NCBI GenBank assembly: GCA_940337035.1
Contig: CALNHX010002283.1
Span: 62,001-126,000 of the forward strand
Reading direction: 5' to 3'
DNA: 64,000 nt
Source of the DNA: Agriotes lineatus
Lineage: Eukaryota > Arthropoda > Insecta > Coleoptera > Elateridae
The notes beneath the pieces are model-generated. The model was not told the DNA's origin. It made no database searches and was given only the letters and a program-made list of their open reading frames with translations. Within the stretch, counting starts at the first letter, position 1; every line of letters starts with the position of its first letter. The position numbers and the translations under genes were made by a program. Shown in pieces: positions 10,730-22,160 of the stretch.

Positions 10730-11707
10730 ATGGACCAGGCAGATGTGAACAGTGCAGCTCTTAGCAAGAAGAGTTCGGCAGACAAAGTCGTAAGGCACAC
10801 TAACAGTGATACTGTAGAAAATGTAGACAAAATGACAATTAGGACCAAAAACGGACTTGTAAATGGTGTTACAGAGGAGAAAAGTAAATCTAGCAAAAAC
10901 AAAGCCAAAAGTAATAACACAAATGTAACTAAGGAACCCAAAAAAAGTAAGAAAGGACACACTTCGGGTGTACACAATAACGTTGTAGATGTATCCAATT
11001 CAAATAATCATAAAAAAAGTAAAAGCGGCCAAAAGAATAGTAAAATTGAACCGAGTAATCCCAAAAATTGTGTGACCGACAACATTAGTGAAGAATCATC
11101 GTCTTTGTCTACAAACAACAATTTTAGTCCAAAAGAAGATTGTAATCTCGAAATTAGTCAGTTAAAGTCAAACCAAAGTGAGATAAAACCAATCGAACCA
11201 GGTAAAGGTGAATCGAAACGTAAAAAGAATAAGTCGAAAGTCAAAGCTGAACAAAACGTAGATGTGGATCAAAGCAATTGTAATTTACCGAAGTTTGATA
11301 TTACATCTATAATTAACTCCACAGTAAGTAATGAAAATTTACTTTCAAAAATGTCAGACGGTGCTTCGACCAGCCAATTAACTGCCAGTAATCCCCATTT
11401 ACTGGAATATCATGACAGTTCTGAGTTTGAAAAGGATTTGATTGAAAGCATAAAGAACCTTAAAATTCAGCAGGATACTATCGCAGTAGATGCGCAAGAT
11501 ATGAACCCAACGGAGTTGGAGGAGCATAGTAATAACCTGGATAGTGCACAGCAAGAAGACACCTTATGTGATATCGAATATGTTCAGTATGAGTCAGAGT
11601 TGCAAATGCCAATGATTATGAAGATTATTCAGAAAGACCTTTCGGAGCCCTACTCAATTTATACTTATCGATATTTTATTCATAATTGGCCAAAATTATG
11701 TTTTCTA
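10730..11707 (+). CDS. Naa30: NAA30, NatC catalytic subunit, exon 1
   Basis: Encodes residues 1-326. The first roughly 280 residues are Lys/Ser/Asn-rich and probably disordered, as in other animal NAA30 proteins, which have long poorly conserved N-termini. The conserved enzyme begins with YVQYESELQMPMIMKIIQKD and continues through LSEPYSIYTYRYFIHNWPKL to CFL, where GTAAGT opens the intron (11708). NAA30 is the acetyl-CoA-dependent catalytic subunit of NatC. The start at 10730 is the first ATG of the frame and is followed by an open frame throughout; the 5' UTR is not delimited. Confidence 0.93.
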
Positions 11708-11950
11708 GTAAGTACAAAATATCTTAATTATTTATAATATACCTATCCCTAATTAATATTAGTGTAGGTACCTATAGTTGTTATTAACATCAATAGCCCG
11801 ATATATAGCTAATAATGGACGTGGTGGAATTTTGTAGGTTGAGGCAATAGCCGAGGTTTATAATCGACCAAGTTCGTTATTTGCATATCAGATGTGTGTC
11901 GTTCTAGATTTTTCATAATACAAGTTTATATATCTTAAGAATCATTTATT

Positions 11951-12089
11951 AATAGTAGATTATGTTATTAGGAGTAAAAGTGATACTTTATGTGGCGAAG
12001 CTGAAGTTTATTTAGCCGAACGTTAGTGAGGCAAATAATTCAGCTAAGCCACATAAAGTCACTTTTACTCCGAATAACATATACTATTT
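11951..12089. repeat. Palindrome P6 (AATAGTAGAT...ATACTATT)
   Basis: The outer arms contain GTTATTAGGAGTAAAAGTG pairing with CACTTTTACTCCGAATAAC. Further in, ACTTTATGTGGC pairs with GCCACATAAAGT. The right edge is ATACTATTTT, immediately followed by the TIR of the next element. Confidence 0.8.
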
Positions 12090-12630
12090 TATCCGCAAAC
12101 GTATTTAGGTAAATTTCATTAATATGAATTTAAATAAAAAAGAATGCATCGGCCGGGAATCGAACACAGGCCACCCGCGTGACAGGCGAACACTGTACCT
12201 CTGCGCCAACCGATCTTATTCAAATAACGCGCTACTGTAATGATATATGAACATACTGAATCACCCGAGCTAATAGCACACGGCCACAGCAGCTGTCACA
12301 CCATAAACCACGGCGACAGATGCTCCGATCCGCTGCTTTAAGGTTTATTTAAATTAAAACTTTTTCGTACTCTTTGAAAATAAAACCGGCATACGGATCT
12401 AAGTCTAAAAATTAGCAAAATTTTAAGCCATCATACAATTTAATCGGTCCAGTATCCTCGGAGGAGATAACGAACAAACATAGAAAGAAAGAGGGCAACG
12501 ATTTTGTGTGCTTAGGCAGATAAAGTATGCAAAAGTCGCTATTTTATCTGCTTAGGCAGATAAACTGACACTTTTACCTTGTCAATAAAGACAAATAAGT
12601 TGTCACTTTTCTGACGTTTGCGGATAAACA
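12088..12630. mobile_element. TIR segment TTTATCCGCAAACGT with a tRNA-like module
   Basis: About 540 bp bounded by TTTATCCGCAAACGT and its inverted copy ACGTTTGCGGATAAA. It abuts palindrome P6. Inside are the tRNA-Asp-like sequence at 12145-12215 and two copies of a CTTAGGCAGATAAA motif near 12510 and 12555. There is no open frame of note. Confidence 0.65.
12145..12215 (-). other. tRNA-Asp(GTC)-like pseudogene or SINE head
   Basis: On the minus strand this 71-nt block has an A-box-like TGGCGCAGAGG, an anticodon arm TTCGC-CTGTCAC-GCGGG with anticodon GTC, and a B box GTTCGATTCCC. The acceptor arms pair over six bases (ATCGGT/GCCGAT), but the T stem has a mismatch and no normal discriminator or terminator is evident. 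I read it as a tRNA-derived module inside a mobile segment rather than a working gene. Confidence 0.55.
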
Positions 12631-12639
12631 TGATTTAAA

Positions 12640-13160
12640 GATCCTGTGGTCTTAATGGCCGGCGGCTGTTATGAATGACTTTTCATGTATTTGTAAAAAA
12701 GTAAAAAGTTAGCGAATAAAATATAATTAACGTATGCTACATAAGCAACCAAATTTTAAACAACGAAATAATACAACATGAATTAAAACCTAACAAATTT
12801 TATTTTTGAAATCGGAACTAAGAGCTGTTTCAGCTAGTTATGTTATTATAATTTAATTTATTTTTTTTAACTAAAAAATGGAAAACTGAAGTAATAATAA
12901 TAATACCAGGGTTTTTCAAAAATAAAAAACTATACGGAGCATACCATTTGAAAAAAGTTCAAAATTATTAAATATACAAATGTGGAGCACCTTGTTTTGC
13001 ATTAATAACCAGATTCACCGTTTTACATTCGAAAGGTAGTTCAGGAAAAACATAATTTTTTGGTAAAGTTTTCCTTCGTTCAATTGTTTTGTGTTCTTAC
13101 AGCACTCGCCGAAAATTCAGCATTTTCGTGCATAAAATTGCTCCTTTAATTAGTATACCG
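12640..13160. other. No gene seen
   Basis: AT-rich intronic stretch with short microsatellite-like tracts only. Confidence 0.5.
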
Positions 13161-13280
13161 TTGTCTACTGAAATCCTGCAAGTGCAAAAATATATATTAA
13201 AAATAATGTTGCGCAAACCATTGCTATACCCGACTCGGCAATTGTTTCAGGATAGTCGAGTTTTAACAGTAAATAAATGA
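13160..13280 (+). pseudogene. LINE reverse-transcriptase thumb relic
   Basis: The frame ending at 13280 reads TEILQVQKYILKIMLRKPL followed by YPTRQLFQDSRVL. This matches the helix after the reverse-transcriptase domain of CR1/Jockey-like LINEs (xxLQK+xIKII...YPTxxLFxxxxVL). Only this block is recognisable. A more complete C-terminus of a similar LINE lies at 62820-63460. Confidence 0.5.
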
Positions 13281-13347
13281 TTTTATAATGCGATTTTAAA
13301 ATACGTAAGAAACAATCGTACATTTGTTAACAAACATAATCATATCT

Positions 13348-14275
13348 ACAATGTGTCCCAGGATTGACGTTACAAGAGGAGAGATGGACTAAAAATGTTT
13401 GAATTTTATTTTAAGGTTCTGGGATTCGGTCCTGCTTGGTTTGAAAAGAATTTTAAGAATGTTTTCAGTTTTTGAAAAACAAGTAGGCCTTGACAGGGAA
13501 GCGGAAACTATTTTATTTTCAGGTAAACTACCCTTTATGTTTATGATACGGCAAAATTGTATTAAGAAAAGTTGTTTAGAATGATAAATTATGGTTCTAT
13601 ACAAAATTTCAGAAAGATCTGTCGACTTAGAAAATACCGTAATTTTTTAGAAAATTGTATTTTATTTTCAGGTAAACTACCCATTTTGTTTATGATACGG
13701 CAAAATTGTATTAAGAAAAGTTGTTCATAATGATAAATTATGCGCCTATACAAAATTTCAGAGAGATCTGTCGACTTAGATTAAACCGTCATTTTTAATA
13801 AATGCAATTTGTTTCAACTAAAAAATAACGGTTTAATCTAAGCTGACAGATCTTTCTGAAATTTTGTGTAGAGCCATAATTTATCATTCTGAACAACTTT
13901 TCTTAATACAATTTTGCCTTATCATGAACAAAAAGGGTAGTTTACCTGAAAATAAAATACAATTATCTAAAAAATAACGGTTTTTATAAGTCGACAGATC
14001 TTTCTGAATTTTGTATAGGGCCATAATTTATTATAATATAAACAACTTTCTTTAATAAAATTTTGCTGTATCATGAACAAAAAGGGTAGTTTACCTAAAA
14101 ATAAAATAGTTTTTACTTCCCTGTCAAGGCCTACTTGTTTTTCAAAAACTGAAAACATTCTTAAAATTCTTTTCAAACCAAGCAGGACCGAATCCCAGAA
14201 CCTTAAAATAAAATTCAAAAATTTTTAGTCCATCTCACCCCTTGTAACATCAATCCTGGGACACACTGTATAATA
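13348..14275. mobile_element. Foldback element, TACAGTGTGTCCCAGGATT ends
   Basis: About 930 bp with long inverted arms; the outer ends are TACAATGTGTCCCAGGATTG and the complement of CAATCCTGGGACACACTGTA. Internal direct and inverted sub-repeats (GGTAAACTACCC..TTTATGATACGGCAAAATTG) are duplicated in each arm. The TA-flanked GTGTCCCA end is typical of Tc1/mariner foldbacks. The 13399-13584 and 13967-14218 frames are products of the arms, not genes. Confidence 0.85.
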
Positions 14276-14589
14276 TAAGAAACAACACTAATGCTATTCC
14301 AATAAAAACAAATGAAAGTGTGGGGAGAGCAGCTTCCATTACTACTTACCAAAAATTTTTAATCAGATTAAAAAATATATTTCGCACAATAATATTCAAG
14401 TGAACAATAAAAATTATAATAAATTGTGTAAATTATTTCTGAAAAATGTTGATCATGTTTTTATAAATTAAGTACTTGACCAAAATAAATACGTACTCGC
14501 AAATATAATACCTGTTATCATTCCCTTAACATAATTAATAATTGAAAATAATTGAAATTTGTTAAGGGCAGCTCAAGGTACCATATACG

Positions 14590-15225
14590 AGCCCTAACCA
14601 CTATATATTCGGCCATTCCAATAATTTTATTTCCTTCACGTAAAAACAGAGTTTTATGATTGAACAAAAAACAATTAAGGTACAACATTTTCTTTTCGTT
14701 AAAACATGATAAGAAATCTTCGAAATCCTTAATGTTTTTATTTTTGTAAACTTTAACAAGTTCAGCAAATTAGAAGTCTAACAATCACTATCAACAACTA
14801 AATATTCCGCCAACACTGGTGGTGGATCCAAATTATTATTAAATCTGTATAGTAATCAAGTTACGTTGGCTTAACAGAAAAACAAGTGATAGTTTGTTGT
14901 GTTCAATTAATTCGCTTGGCAGCAGCTTGTTTACAGATGCAATTTGAGATTATTTTGGTGAATAATGACGCGAGGTGTAGCAGCCCCCAAAAAACTTCGT
15001 GATTTGATAATAAAAATGTTTTGTGGGGGTTATAAGTTTGTTTAACGTTGTTCAACTTTTCAAAAATAAAAACCTAAAAAATTTAGAAGATATGTAATAA
15101 TCTTTTTAACAGAAAAGCAAATGCGGTGCCTTAATTGTTCTCCGTCCACTCATAAAATCCTGTTTTAACGATATTAGAGTAAAATTATTGAAATGGCCGA
15201 CTATATAGTGGTTAGGGCTCGTATA
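14590..15225. mobile_element. Inverted-repeat element, ATACGAGCCCTAACCACTAT ends
   Basis: The arm at 14590-14640 (ATACGAGCCCTAACCACTAT, then a GGCC block and CAATAATTTTA) is inverted at 15175-15225. The interior has no open frame I can support. A partial echo of the right end lies near 15345. Confidence 0.6.
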
Positions 15226-15867
15226 TCTACTGCTGTGGACCCCTTGTCGTAGTAGTTCGTCCTGTATACGTTTTAATGTCGTTGTTTGAGGTTTTTTGCA
15301 GTAAAGCCTCAGCATTGGAGCGTGGATGGGGCGGGCTGTTGTGGCGAGGGCTCGTAATCTACAGTACTCGCCACGCACTTGCATATGCAGTTAGTGGTGT
15401 TATTAAATTATATCAAATATTCATAGATTTTTTTGTGTATGCTGTGAAATGGCCCTCTCTTTTTTTTAGGCGTCTAAGTTACGTGTATATGTTATATACG
15501 TGCTACATAAGAGATTATTATTATTATTAAACTGTTACAGCTGTTACAAAATTAGTATTTTTTTCCAACCACACGAATAAGAGGCCATATTGTCGACTAA
15601 TTTTGTATAAAAAGTAAATCATTTCGGGATGTTCACCAAGTACCTTGGCAACTGTACACTTTTTGATTAATATTTTAAATAAAAAACAAACGCTTCGTCA
15701 GTATTCAGCGATCGCCGTCGTTGTTGTTTATTTTCACCGTATAGTGATTGTTTCTTTGCGCCATGAATGTTCTACAATGTTGCCTACAATATTTGATTAT
15801 AAATAATAACTATAATAAGTCATATTACCGAATTTATGAGTAATTGGAGAAAAAATAGTATGTTTTA
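15226..15867. other. No gene seen
   Basis: AT-rich intronic stretch; short frames here show no recognisable domain. Confidence 0.5.
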
Positions 15868-16041
15868 TTCGCACAAAAAAATGCGTTTTTGGGACGGGTA
15901 AGATAAATATATTTTCCGCCAATCGTACTAGAACTGACACATTATTGACAAAATTTTGTTCAGCAAAGTCGATGTCTAAGGTACCTGGTACTCTGCATGC
16001 CTAAACCTTGTCCATTAACAAACAAACAAACAAACAAAGTC

Positions 16042-16360
16042 AAACATTCCAGCGTACATAAATCAAACAAGTAGAGACACTCACTGTCGGTTCCTTTGAT
16101 ATCAAAATTCTGATTGGGATGACCTTGAACGGCTCCTGGGGGGTACTTTCCGATAGTACTAACAGATGGCGCCACTACTTTATCACATATGATTGGTAGC
16201 AGAGCTAGTAACTGGTTCTGATTGGTAGAATTTTGTGCTGCCATCTGATAATCAAGCTTAGAAATACCCCCGAGTTGCTGTCCCAGGCACTCTAGACAGG
16301 TTTCAACGTTTGGCATGAGTGTCTCTACTTGTTTGATGTATGTACGCTGAACATTCCATT
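16042..16360. mobile_element. MITE with CAGCGTACAT..AGAGACACTC inverted ends
   Basis: About 40-bp inverted ends containing AAACAAGTAGAGACACTCA bound a 315-bp non-coding element nested in the array's first spacer. A run of four CAAA units lies just to its left. Confidence 0.75.
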
Positions 16361-16468
16361 ACATCAGCCGTTGCTAGGTAATTTACAATAAAACTGTACA
16401 GTCCTAGGCAGGGAATATTCGAGCACTATTTCTAAATTTTTTTAATTACGCGTATCGATCGGCGGAAA

Positions 16469-16570
16469 AATAGTATGTGTATCTTGGACAAAAGGCAATA
16501 TTCCCGACTCCTGTGTTCACAGTCGTCTGGGAATGTTACGCTTTTGCCCTTGATACACAATGCACTATTT
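16469..16570. repeat. Palindrome P8
   Basis: AATAGTATGTGTATCTTGGA pairs with the complement of CTTGATACACAATGCACTATT. Inside, AAAAGGC/GCTTTTG and ATTCCCGACT/GTCTGGGAAT pair. Its stem is unrelated to the neighbouring P7. Confidence 0.8.
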
Positions 16571-16812
16571 TGCACTACTAGTCTCAGAACCCATCGTTAT
16601 TGGCTTATTTTTAGGTCGTGAAGTTGATTTTCTCCACCAAAGGAGAGAAAGTAAAATAAACAATTTTCACCCTGGTAACTAATAAATTGCTAGGTTACCA
16701 AATATGACTATTTTAATTTTGACGTTGTAAAGAGCTGTATTGTCAGGTTGACAATTAAAATATTTTCGAAATTTGTTGGGAATTTAGGTGTTAAGCCGTT
16801 TGGTAGTGCAAA

Positions 16813-16948
16813 AAATAGTATATACACCACGGTAGCGAATCCTCTTATAACCTTCGCGCTTTAGATACTTCGCGCTGCGCGCTCAGTATCTAATATGCGC
16901 TCAGGTTATAATACTGCGCTTCGCTACCTTGATGTATAATATACTATT
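16813..16948. repeat. Palindrome P7 (GGTAGCGAA family)
   Basis: AATAGTATATACACCACGGT...ACCTTGATGTATAATATACTATT. The inner stem is GGTTATAA/TTATAACC and AGATACTTCGCGCTGCGCGCTCAGTATCT. The same palindrome occurs at 24687-25840 (interrupted) and three times at 44686-45579. Confidence 0.85.
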
Positions 16949-16978
16949 ATCTGCAACTGTTAAATAATAAGTGCATTA

Positions 16979-17272
16979 TACCGGGTGTCTTAAAATGAAT
17001 TACATCTAGTATGCTTTGAATTTCCTATAATGCAATCCAAACCTTTACTTGAAATTGGCAATACTGTAAGTCTATGTCAAATTCGAGGTTATCAGGTTAT
17101 GTTTTGCGTCAGTTTGTGTCAAAATTGACGCAAAATCTAACCTGCTAACCTCGAATTTCACATAGACTTACAGTCTTGCCAATTTTAAGTAAAGGTTTGG
17201 ATTGCATTATGGGAAATTCAAAGCATACTAGATGTAATTCATTTTAAGACACCCGGTATATCCAACTTTAAA
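16979..17272. mobile_element. Mariner-type MITE (ACCGGGTGTCTTAAAATG) with nested GGTTAGG palindrome
   Basis: Inverted arms of about 80 bp begin TATACCGGGTGTCTTAAAAT on each side. At the centre sits a GGTTAGG palindrome (17062-17182, copy 3), so one short element has landed in another, or the pair moves together. Confidence 0.8.
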
Positions 17273-17346
17273 TACAAAAAGCGGCTCATATTACACTAAT
17301 GGAACATGAAAATTCATATTCTACAGGGTATTTTTTTTAATTAGTG

Positions 17347-17476
17347 GGCTACATTGTCAATAAATGACATAAACGTCGAGGTTAGCAGTTTAGGTTTTGC
17401 ATCAGTTTTGACACAGACTGACGCAGAACCTAACCTGCTAATTTCGAATTTGACATAGACTTACAGTGTCACCAAC
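17347..17476. repeat. GGTTAGG palindromic MITE, copy 4
   Basis: A diverged copy; the right half CCTAACCTGCTAATTTCGAA and the end GACTTACAGTGTCACCAAC are conserved. Confidence 0.8.
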
Positions 17477-17500
17477 TATACATTATACATAGTTGTAGGT

Positions 17501-17622
17501 AAAATATTGTATTTGACACGCATATAATGGCTCTATTACAACACTCGCCTTCGGCTCGTGTGTACACTTCATCCTCGTTTAATATAGCCTACATTATATG
17601 CTTGATAAATAAAATACTATTA
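17501..17622. repeat. Palindrome P9
   Basis: AAAATATTGTATTTGACACG...AATAAAATACTATT. The inner arms CATATAATGGCTCTATT and AATATAGCCTACATTATATG pair; the centre is CTCGCCTTCGGCTCGTG. Same edges as the other ATAGTAT palindromes with a different stem. Confidence 0.7.
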
Positions 17623-17624
17623 TA

Positions 17625-18150
17625 TTCCGTTCACGTTGTTTTGGCATAATATGAAGCCATGGAAATTTGGCATTTAAGTTGGCAGTAAAGCTGTCTGTTT
17701 AATTAGGTTGTTTTTCTAAGTTTGAGGTTATACATAGCGTCACTGTCTAGTGCATTGTTGTCAGTTGTACTAGTTTGCAATAGATAAATCCTCACAAATT
17801 TTTAATCTAATTTAACACAAGCCTTGCCCAAAGCAGGAATAACCCGATGAATCACCCAATTTTGATCATTTTTAGCAGACTTGATCAAACAATACCATCT
17901 CGTTTTAAAGTCACGGGAAATTCAGCAACACGGTAAATATGTCAGGCACTTCAGTGACGCAAAATAGAACAGTGTGTCCAACATTAAAAAAATAAATCAT
18001 GGCCTCCTATTGTTCCAAAACAATGTGAACGGTTTATATTTGATAAAAACAATCTACAAGTCTGACAAAATAATTCAACAAAAATGTAATTCTAAGAAAA
18101 TAATCAGTCTAGGACAAAACAGCTATTTAGAATTAAAGATAACTAGGAAC
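17625..18150. other. No gene seen
   Basis: AT-rich intronic stretch without recognisable coding sequence. Confidence 0.5.
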
Positions 18151-19052
18151 AAGTTACGCACATTTTTTTTGTGTGTGGTAGTTCTCAAAGCATGGTACAT
18201 TGCAAAGCGCACACATATATCGTGATTCCATAGGTTTCTTCTGTTTTTCACAAACATCGCACCTTTTTGTTGGATGCGCCTTATATGTAGTTGGTGACAC
18301 CAAGCTTAGAAAATGTCTTTCCGTTAGTCTTAAATCACAATCGACATTGTCAGTTCTTCTTCTACCCTGAGAACGTGGCAAAGGGGTATGATATTTTGAT
18401 ATGATCTGTTTCACAAGATTGAGCTGAAATGTTGCGACAGATATATTTTCACCAGACTTTGTTTTATATAATTGGTATGTATTCAAAACTGCGAGGTCCA
18501 AAAGATGGAAAAACACCTTCTTATACCATTTTAAGCTTTTTCTAGCAGATTCAATTGATGATAGAAGTATGTCTGATTTATCAACTGATCCTATGTTCTT
18601 GTAGCCATGTTTATTTCCCGTTTATCTTGCCATTTCAACATCAGAAACTCATCCGTAGATTGATGTATAATTTGCCCGCGATTTCGTTTTTCTGCGAGTT
18701 TTGGCATATGCTTTCTTGATGACTTGTCTGTACCACAAGTATTTGTTTTGTTGCCGTGGACATATGAAAATAATATTGGAATGTTCAGATAAGGAGTCAT
18801 GAGTGTCATCACTATAATCTCTGAAACTTCTTTGTGGAGTGAATCTATAATTCATATTCTTATTTGGGTATTTCGCCACTCTGCAATTTAAAATGATTAA
18901 ATAACTTAAATAACGAACGTTTCGAGGGACAATCTGCCCTCATTATCAACGATTAACAATTAAAAAGGAACAAGAAACTTGGCCTTTTTCACAAAGATTG
19001 AAAAACCACTAACCTCCTCAGATTTTCCTAGATTCTCATCTTGATTACAGTG

Positions 19053-19435
19053 CCTTGATAGAGACAGTGGCGACAATAGGCACAATTTACCACAAAATGG
19101 CGGCCAGTGGCCTACTAACTTTAATAAATTGAACGTTTTTGAATGGTCGTGGTTACACAACGTATAAATAATATGTTGGTGGCACTGTAAGTCTATGTCA
19201 AATTCGAGGTTATCAGGTTAGGTTTTGCGTCAATCTCTGTCAACACTGACGCAAAATCTAACCTGCTAACGTCGAATTTGACACAAACTGACGCAAAACC
19301 TAACTTACTAACCTCGATTTGGTATAAACAAAGAAAAGCATCAACAAATTTTGCCTCTTAATGGCGGCCGATTCGAGGGACCAATAAAAAAGAATACACT
19401 CTATTGTCGCCACTGTCTCATATAAAGTCACTCTA
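19053..19435. mobile_element. TIR element (GAGACAGTGGCGACAATA) nested in piggyBac
   Basis: Left end ATAGAGACAGTGGCGACAATA, right end its complement followed by ATATAAAGTCACT. A GGTTAGG palindrome (copy 5, 19171-19322) lies inside. It separates the piggyBac C-terminus from its catalytic middle. Confidence 0.7.
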
Positions 19436-19796
19436 ATCTTGATGAGTTTCGATGTCTGTAGTTGCGCCTATGTATACAACAAGAATATAATCCGTTTTGT
19501 AATCACAGAGCCCGACTCGATGTCGTTTTGATGGCATGTACTCTTTGAAGACAATCTGCTCTTTGTACATCAGATTCTCATCGATATATAAATTACAAAA
19601 TGGATAAAATTTGGTTTTGAAAGTTTTTTCAAATGATCCACAATTAGTCTGATTATGCATAAGTAATCCCATTCAGCTGGTTCGATATTGTTATCTGTAA
19701 AATGTAAGAACCGCAGCATAAGTAGGTAACGATTTCTTTTCATAAGGCGATCAAAAATTGGAGTCGCTGAATATGAATCCGTTGTTCAGAAATCTT

Positions 19797-20508
19797 ATAC
19801 AGGGTGTCCAAAAAATGGCGGATTAACTCTACGGTGCGTTACTGAGGGATGCCTTATGAACCCTGGAAAAATATGAAAAAAAATCCCTGGGCCGTATTTT
19901 TCGAAATATTTCGAAATTAATAAAAAATAAATCTGGCAACATTGATACTGCAACAATTTCTCAATCAAAAATGTATCCACAGTAAGTTGTTAATATGTTG
20001 GTTACACTGTAAGTCTATGTCAAATTCGAGGTGAGTAGGTTAGGTTTTGCGTCAGTTTTGACACAAACTGTCGCAAAACCTAACCTGCTAACATCGAATT
20101 TGACATGAACTTACAGTGCCACCAACATATTATTCATACAACACATATTTCAATGCCAAGCTTGATTTCGTATATTATTATTGTACAAAGCCTGTTTGCC
20201 ATATTTAGTAATTGACAAACTCAACAAGAAATCAGTTTTTTAAAATACTTAAATATGGAAAACAATTTAGTTAAATTCCAAGAATATTAAAAAAACAGAT
20301 ATTTTAATAAGTCCCAGATATATTTGACACTATAATTATACACTAGTTATTTAAATAAATGGATTTCATTACCCACCTTTGACCAGAAATATTTCGAAAA
20401 ATACGGCCCAGGGAATTTTTTTCATATTTTTCCATGGTTCATTAGGCATCCCCAAGTAACGCACTGTAGAGTTAATCCGCCATTTTTTGGACACCCTGTA
20501 TATTACTT
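19797..20508. mobile_element. Mariner-type foldback (TACAGGGTGTCCAAAAAATG)
   Basis: Arms begin TACAGGGTGTCCAAAAAATG and include GGCGGATTAACTCTACGGTG; the inverted copy ends CCATTTTTTGGACACCCTGTA. Nested inside at 19992-20128 is GGTTAGG palindrome copy 6, followed by a fragment (CCAAGCTTGATTTC) of the larger element whose full ends flank 57952-62131. Confidence 0.8.
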
Positions 20509-20509
20509 C

Positions 20510-21140
20510 GACACGAAGTGTACGAAGTATTGAAATTCCCTCATATCAAAAACCACTCTGAGTCAAATATCTCTAAAATTCGAGCCAACCGACTAATGAA
20601 CCCACTATATCAAATCTCCGTCTCGGCAGTGCGGATCTTTTGGTGAAGATCCCAGCCCACTAGATCAATCCCCTGTATTGGGGGGTGCCTAAACGTGCTG
20701 AGCGGGGGATGTATGTTCGTATGTGTACACGATTCCGGTCGCCAGGAACCTTTCTGAAGTCTTGGATTGTTTTCATATGATAGGTTCTCCGAAAATAAAG
20801 GCAACATCAACTTTTGAGCTATGGTTGTCGGCAAAAAATTTTTTTTTGGTTTTTTTTTTTTTTTTTTTAATAAATAACTGATTCATAGCATTTCATTGTA
20901 TTAGCGAAATGGAGTGATGCTGAGTATCTAAGTATTCTTGGAAAGCACGGAAGGGCGCTTTTCTTGGGTGGGGGGTACCGTATATTTAATTTTTTTTAAT
21001 TGGGGCATCAAAAGTGTCACAGCCAAAAAACAATACATTTCTTTAAAAATAAACAGGTTTCCATCTTTTTACGCGGGGCACCTTTGTGCTCCCTTTTCTT
21101 TGCCGTTCGCGGATGGAATTGCCAACGTTAACTGTTTCAA
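20510..21140. other. No gene seen
   Basis: Unassigned insertion sequence inside the piggyBac copy, with a long T tract at about 20850-20870. The short frames have no recognisable domain. Confidence 0.5.
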
Positions 21141-21149
21141 CTTACACAC

Positions 21150-21347
21150 ACTAACGGCCGGTCTTATGAAGGCCACTAATCTGACGTTAACTTTAATTCG
21201 TTGTTAAAATAAACAAAAGCGCATAAAAATTTGTTTACTAATGAATAATATGTCATAAGCGCCAACGTTTTGATGAGCTTTTGTTTATTTTAACAGCGAT
21301 TTAAAGTTAACGTCAGGTTAGTGACCTTTGTAAGACCGGCTGTAAGT
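21150..21347. mobile_element. Palindromic MITE (ACGGCCGGTCTTA)
   Basis: About 195 bp. GGCCGGTCTTATGAAGGCCA..CTGACGTTAACTTTAA is inverted as TTAAAGTTAACGTCAG..TGTAAGACCGGC, with a short A/T loop containing AAAACAAAAGC / GCTTTTGTTT arms. Confidence 0.8.
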
Positions 21348-21634
21348 AAATAAAGTAGACTTATGCAGTTTATATCATGAACACCTAAATAACATTATTT
21401 ATCACGAACTTGTAAACACACTTATCGAGCCTATTTCTTTGAATGTCTATTAGCAAATCGGACCTGAAATAAATTGTGAAATTATAACTTGAATAAACAA
21501 ATGGGCATTCGAGCTCTAGATTCAAGTGGCAGACTTATGTTACGTATGGGATTTTAGTTTGTGTACGCACGTTTACGTATTTTTGAATTTTTTGAAGTTG
21601 CATCGTATAAATAAATCTAGTTTGTAGAATTTGA

Positions 21635-22160
21635 GGTAAGAATCTAGTTTAGCGACCAACTCCGATCGACATGTGCTATACACCATTCGACGCATCTCGT
21701 CAAGCTGAACAATATTGCTGCTGGGGACATTCGAGGCGGACCAATGGTTACTGAGATATAGCACTATAAAGTTTTTTTTTTATAAAATTTTTCTTTGTGG
21801 AAAACACTCTGGGGCCTTGGGCGGGGGGCAGCGCTTCGCGCAGCGTACCTCACTGAAGGCTAATAACAAGTCGCACTGCGCACCACCTAACCTAACCTAA
21901 CGTTGCACTGAATTGTAAACAAACTTTTTGCACGCATTGCTAGCGCCATCAACCGCTACATGATTTAACATAGAGACATTTTAAAGCGAACGCGCCATAG
22001 ACTTAGTATGGGACATTTTAAACTTTACTGTGCTGTATCTCAGTGACCGTTGGTCTGCCTCAAATGTCCCCAGCAGCAATATTGTTCAGCTCGACGAGAC
22101 GCGTCGAATGGTGTATAGCACATGTCGATTGGAGTTGGCTGCTAAACTAGATTCAAGCCG
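21635..22160. mobile_element. Foldback element with 125-bp arms
   Basis: The arm at 21640-21770 (CATGTGCTATACACCATTCG, GACATTCGAGGCGGACCA) is inverted at 22030-22160. The loop holds a CpG-rich short sequence and three CCTAA units. Confidence 0.75.

Larger units (their letters stand above)
15868..16948. repeat. Mixed palindrome-spacer array
   Basis: In order: a short palindrome (15868-15911, AATAGTATG..), a spacer bounded by ATTTTCCGCCAATCG and CGATCGGCGGAAAA (about 15905-16468), palindrome P8 (16469-16570), a 242-bp spacer bounded by TTTTGCACTAC and GTAGTGCAAAA (16571-16812), and palindrome P7 (16813-16948). The 242-bp spacer plus P7 is an inverted copy of the unit repeated three times at 44686-45824, but here its other side carries a different palindrome. 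Confidence 0.75.

Noticed and set aside
12145..12215. Functional tRNA-Asp gene
   Set aside because: T-stem mismatch, weak acceptor arm, no terminator, and location inside a TIR-bounded repeat.
15960..16316. 118-residue minus-strand frame
   Set aside because: Lies across a MITE with 40-bp inverted ends; no recognisable domain.
21885..21902. CCTAACCTAACCTAA, like the insect telomere repeat
   Set aside because: Only three units inside the loop of a foldback element; not a telomere or interstitial telomere tract.
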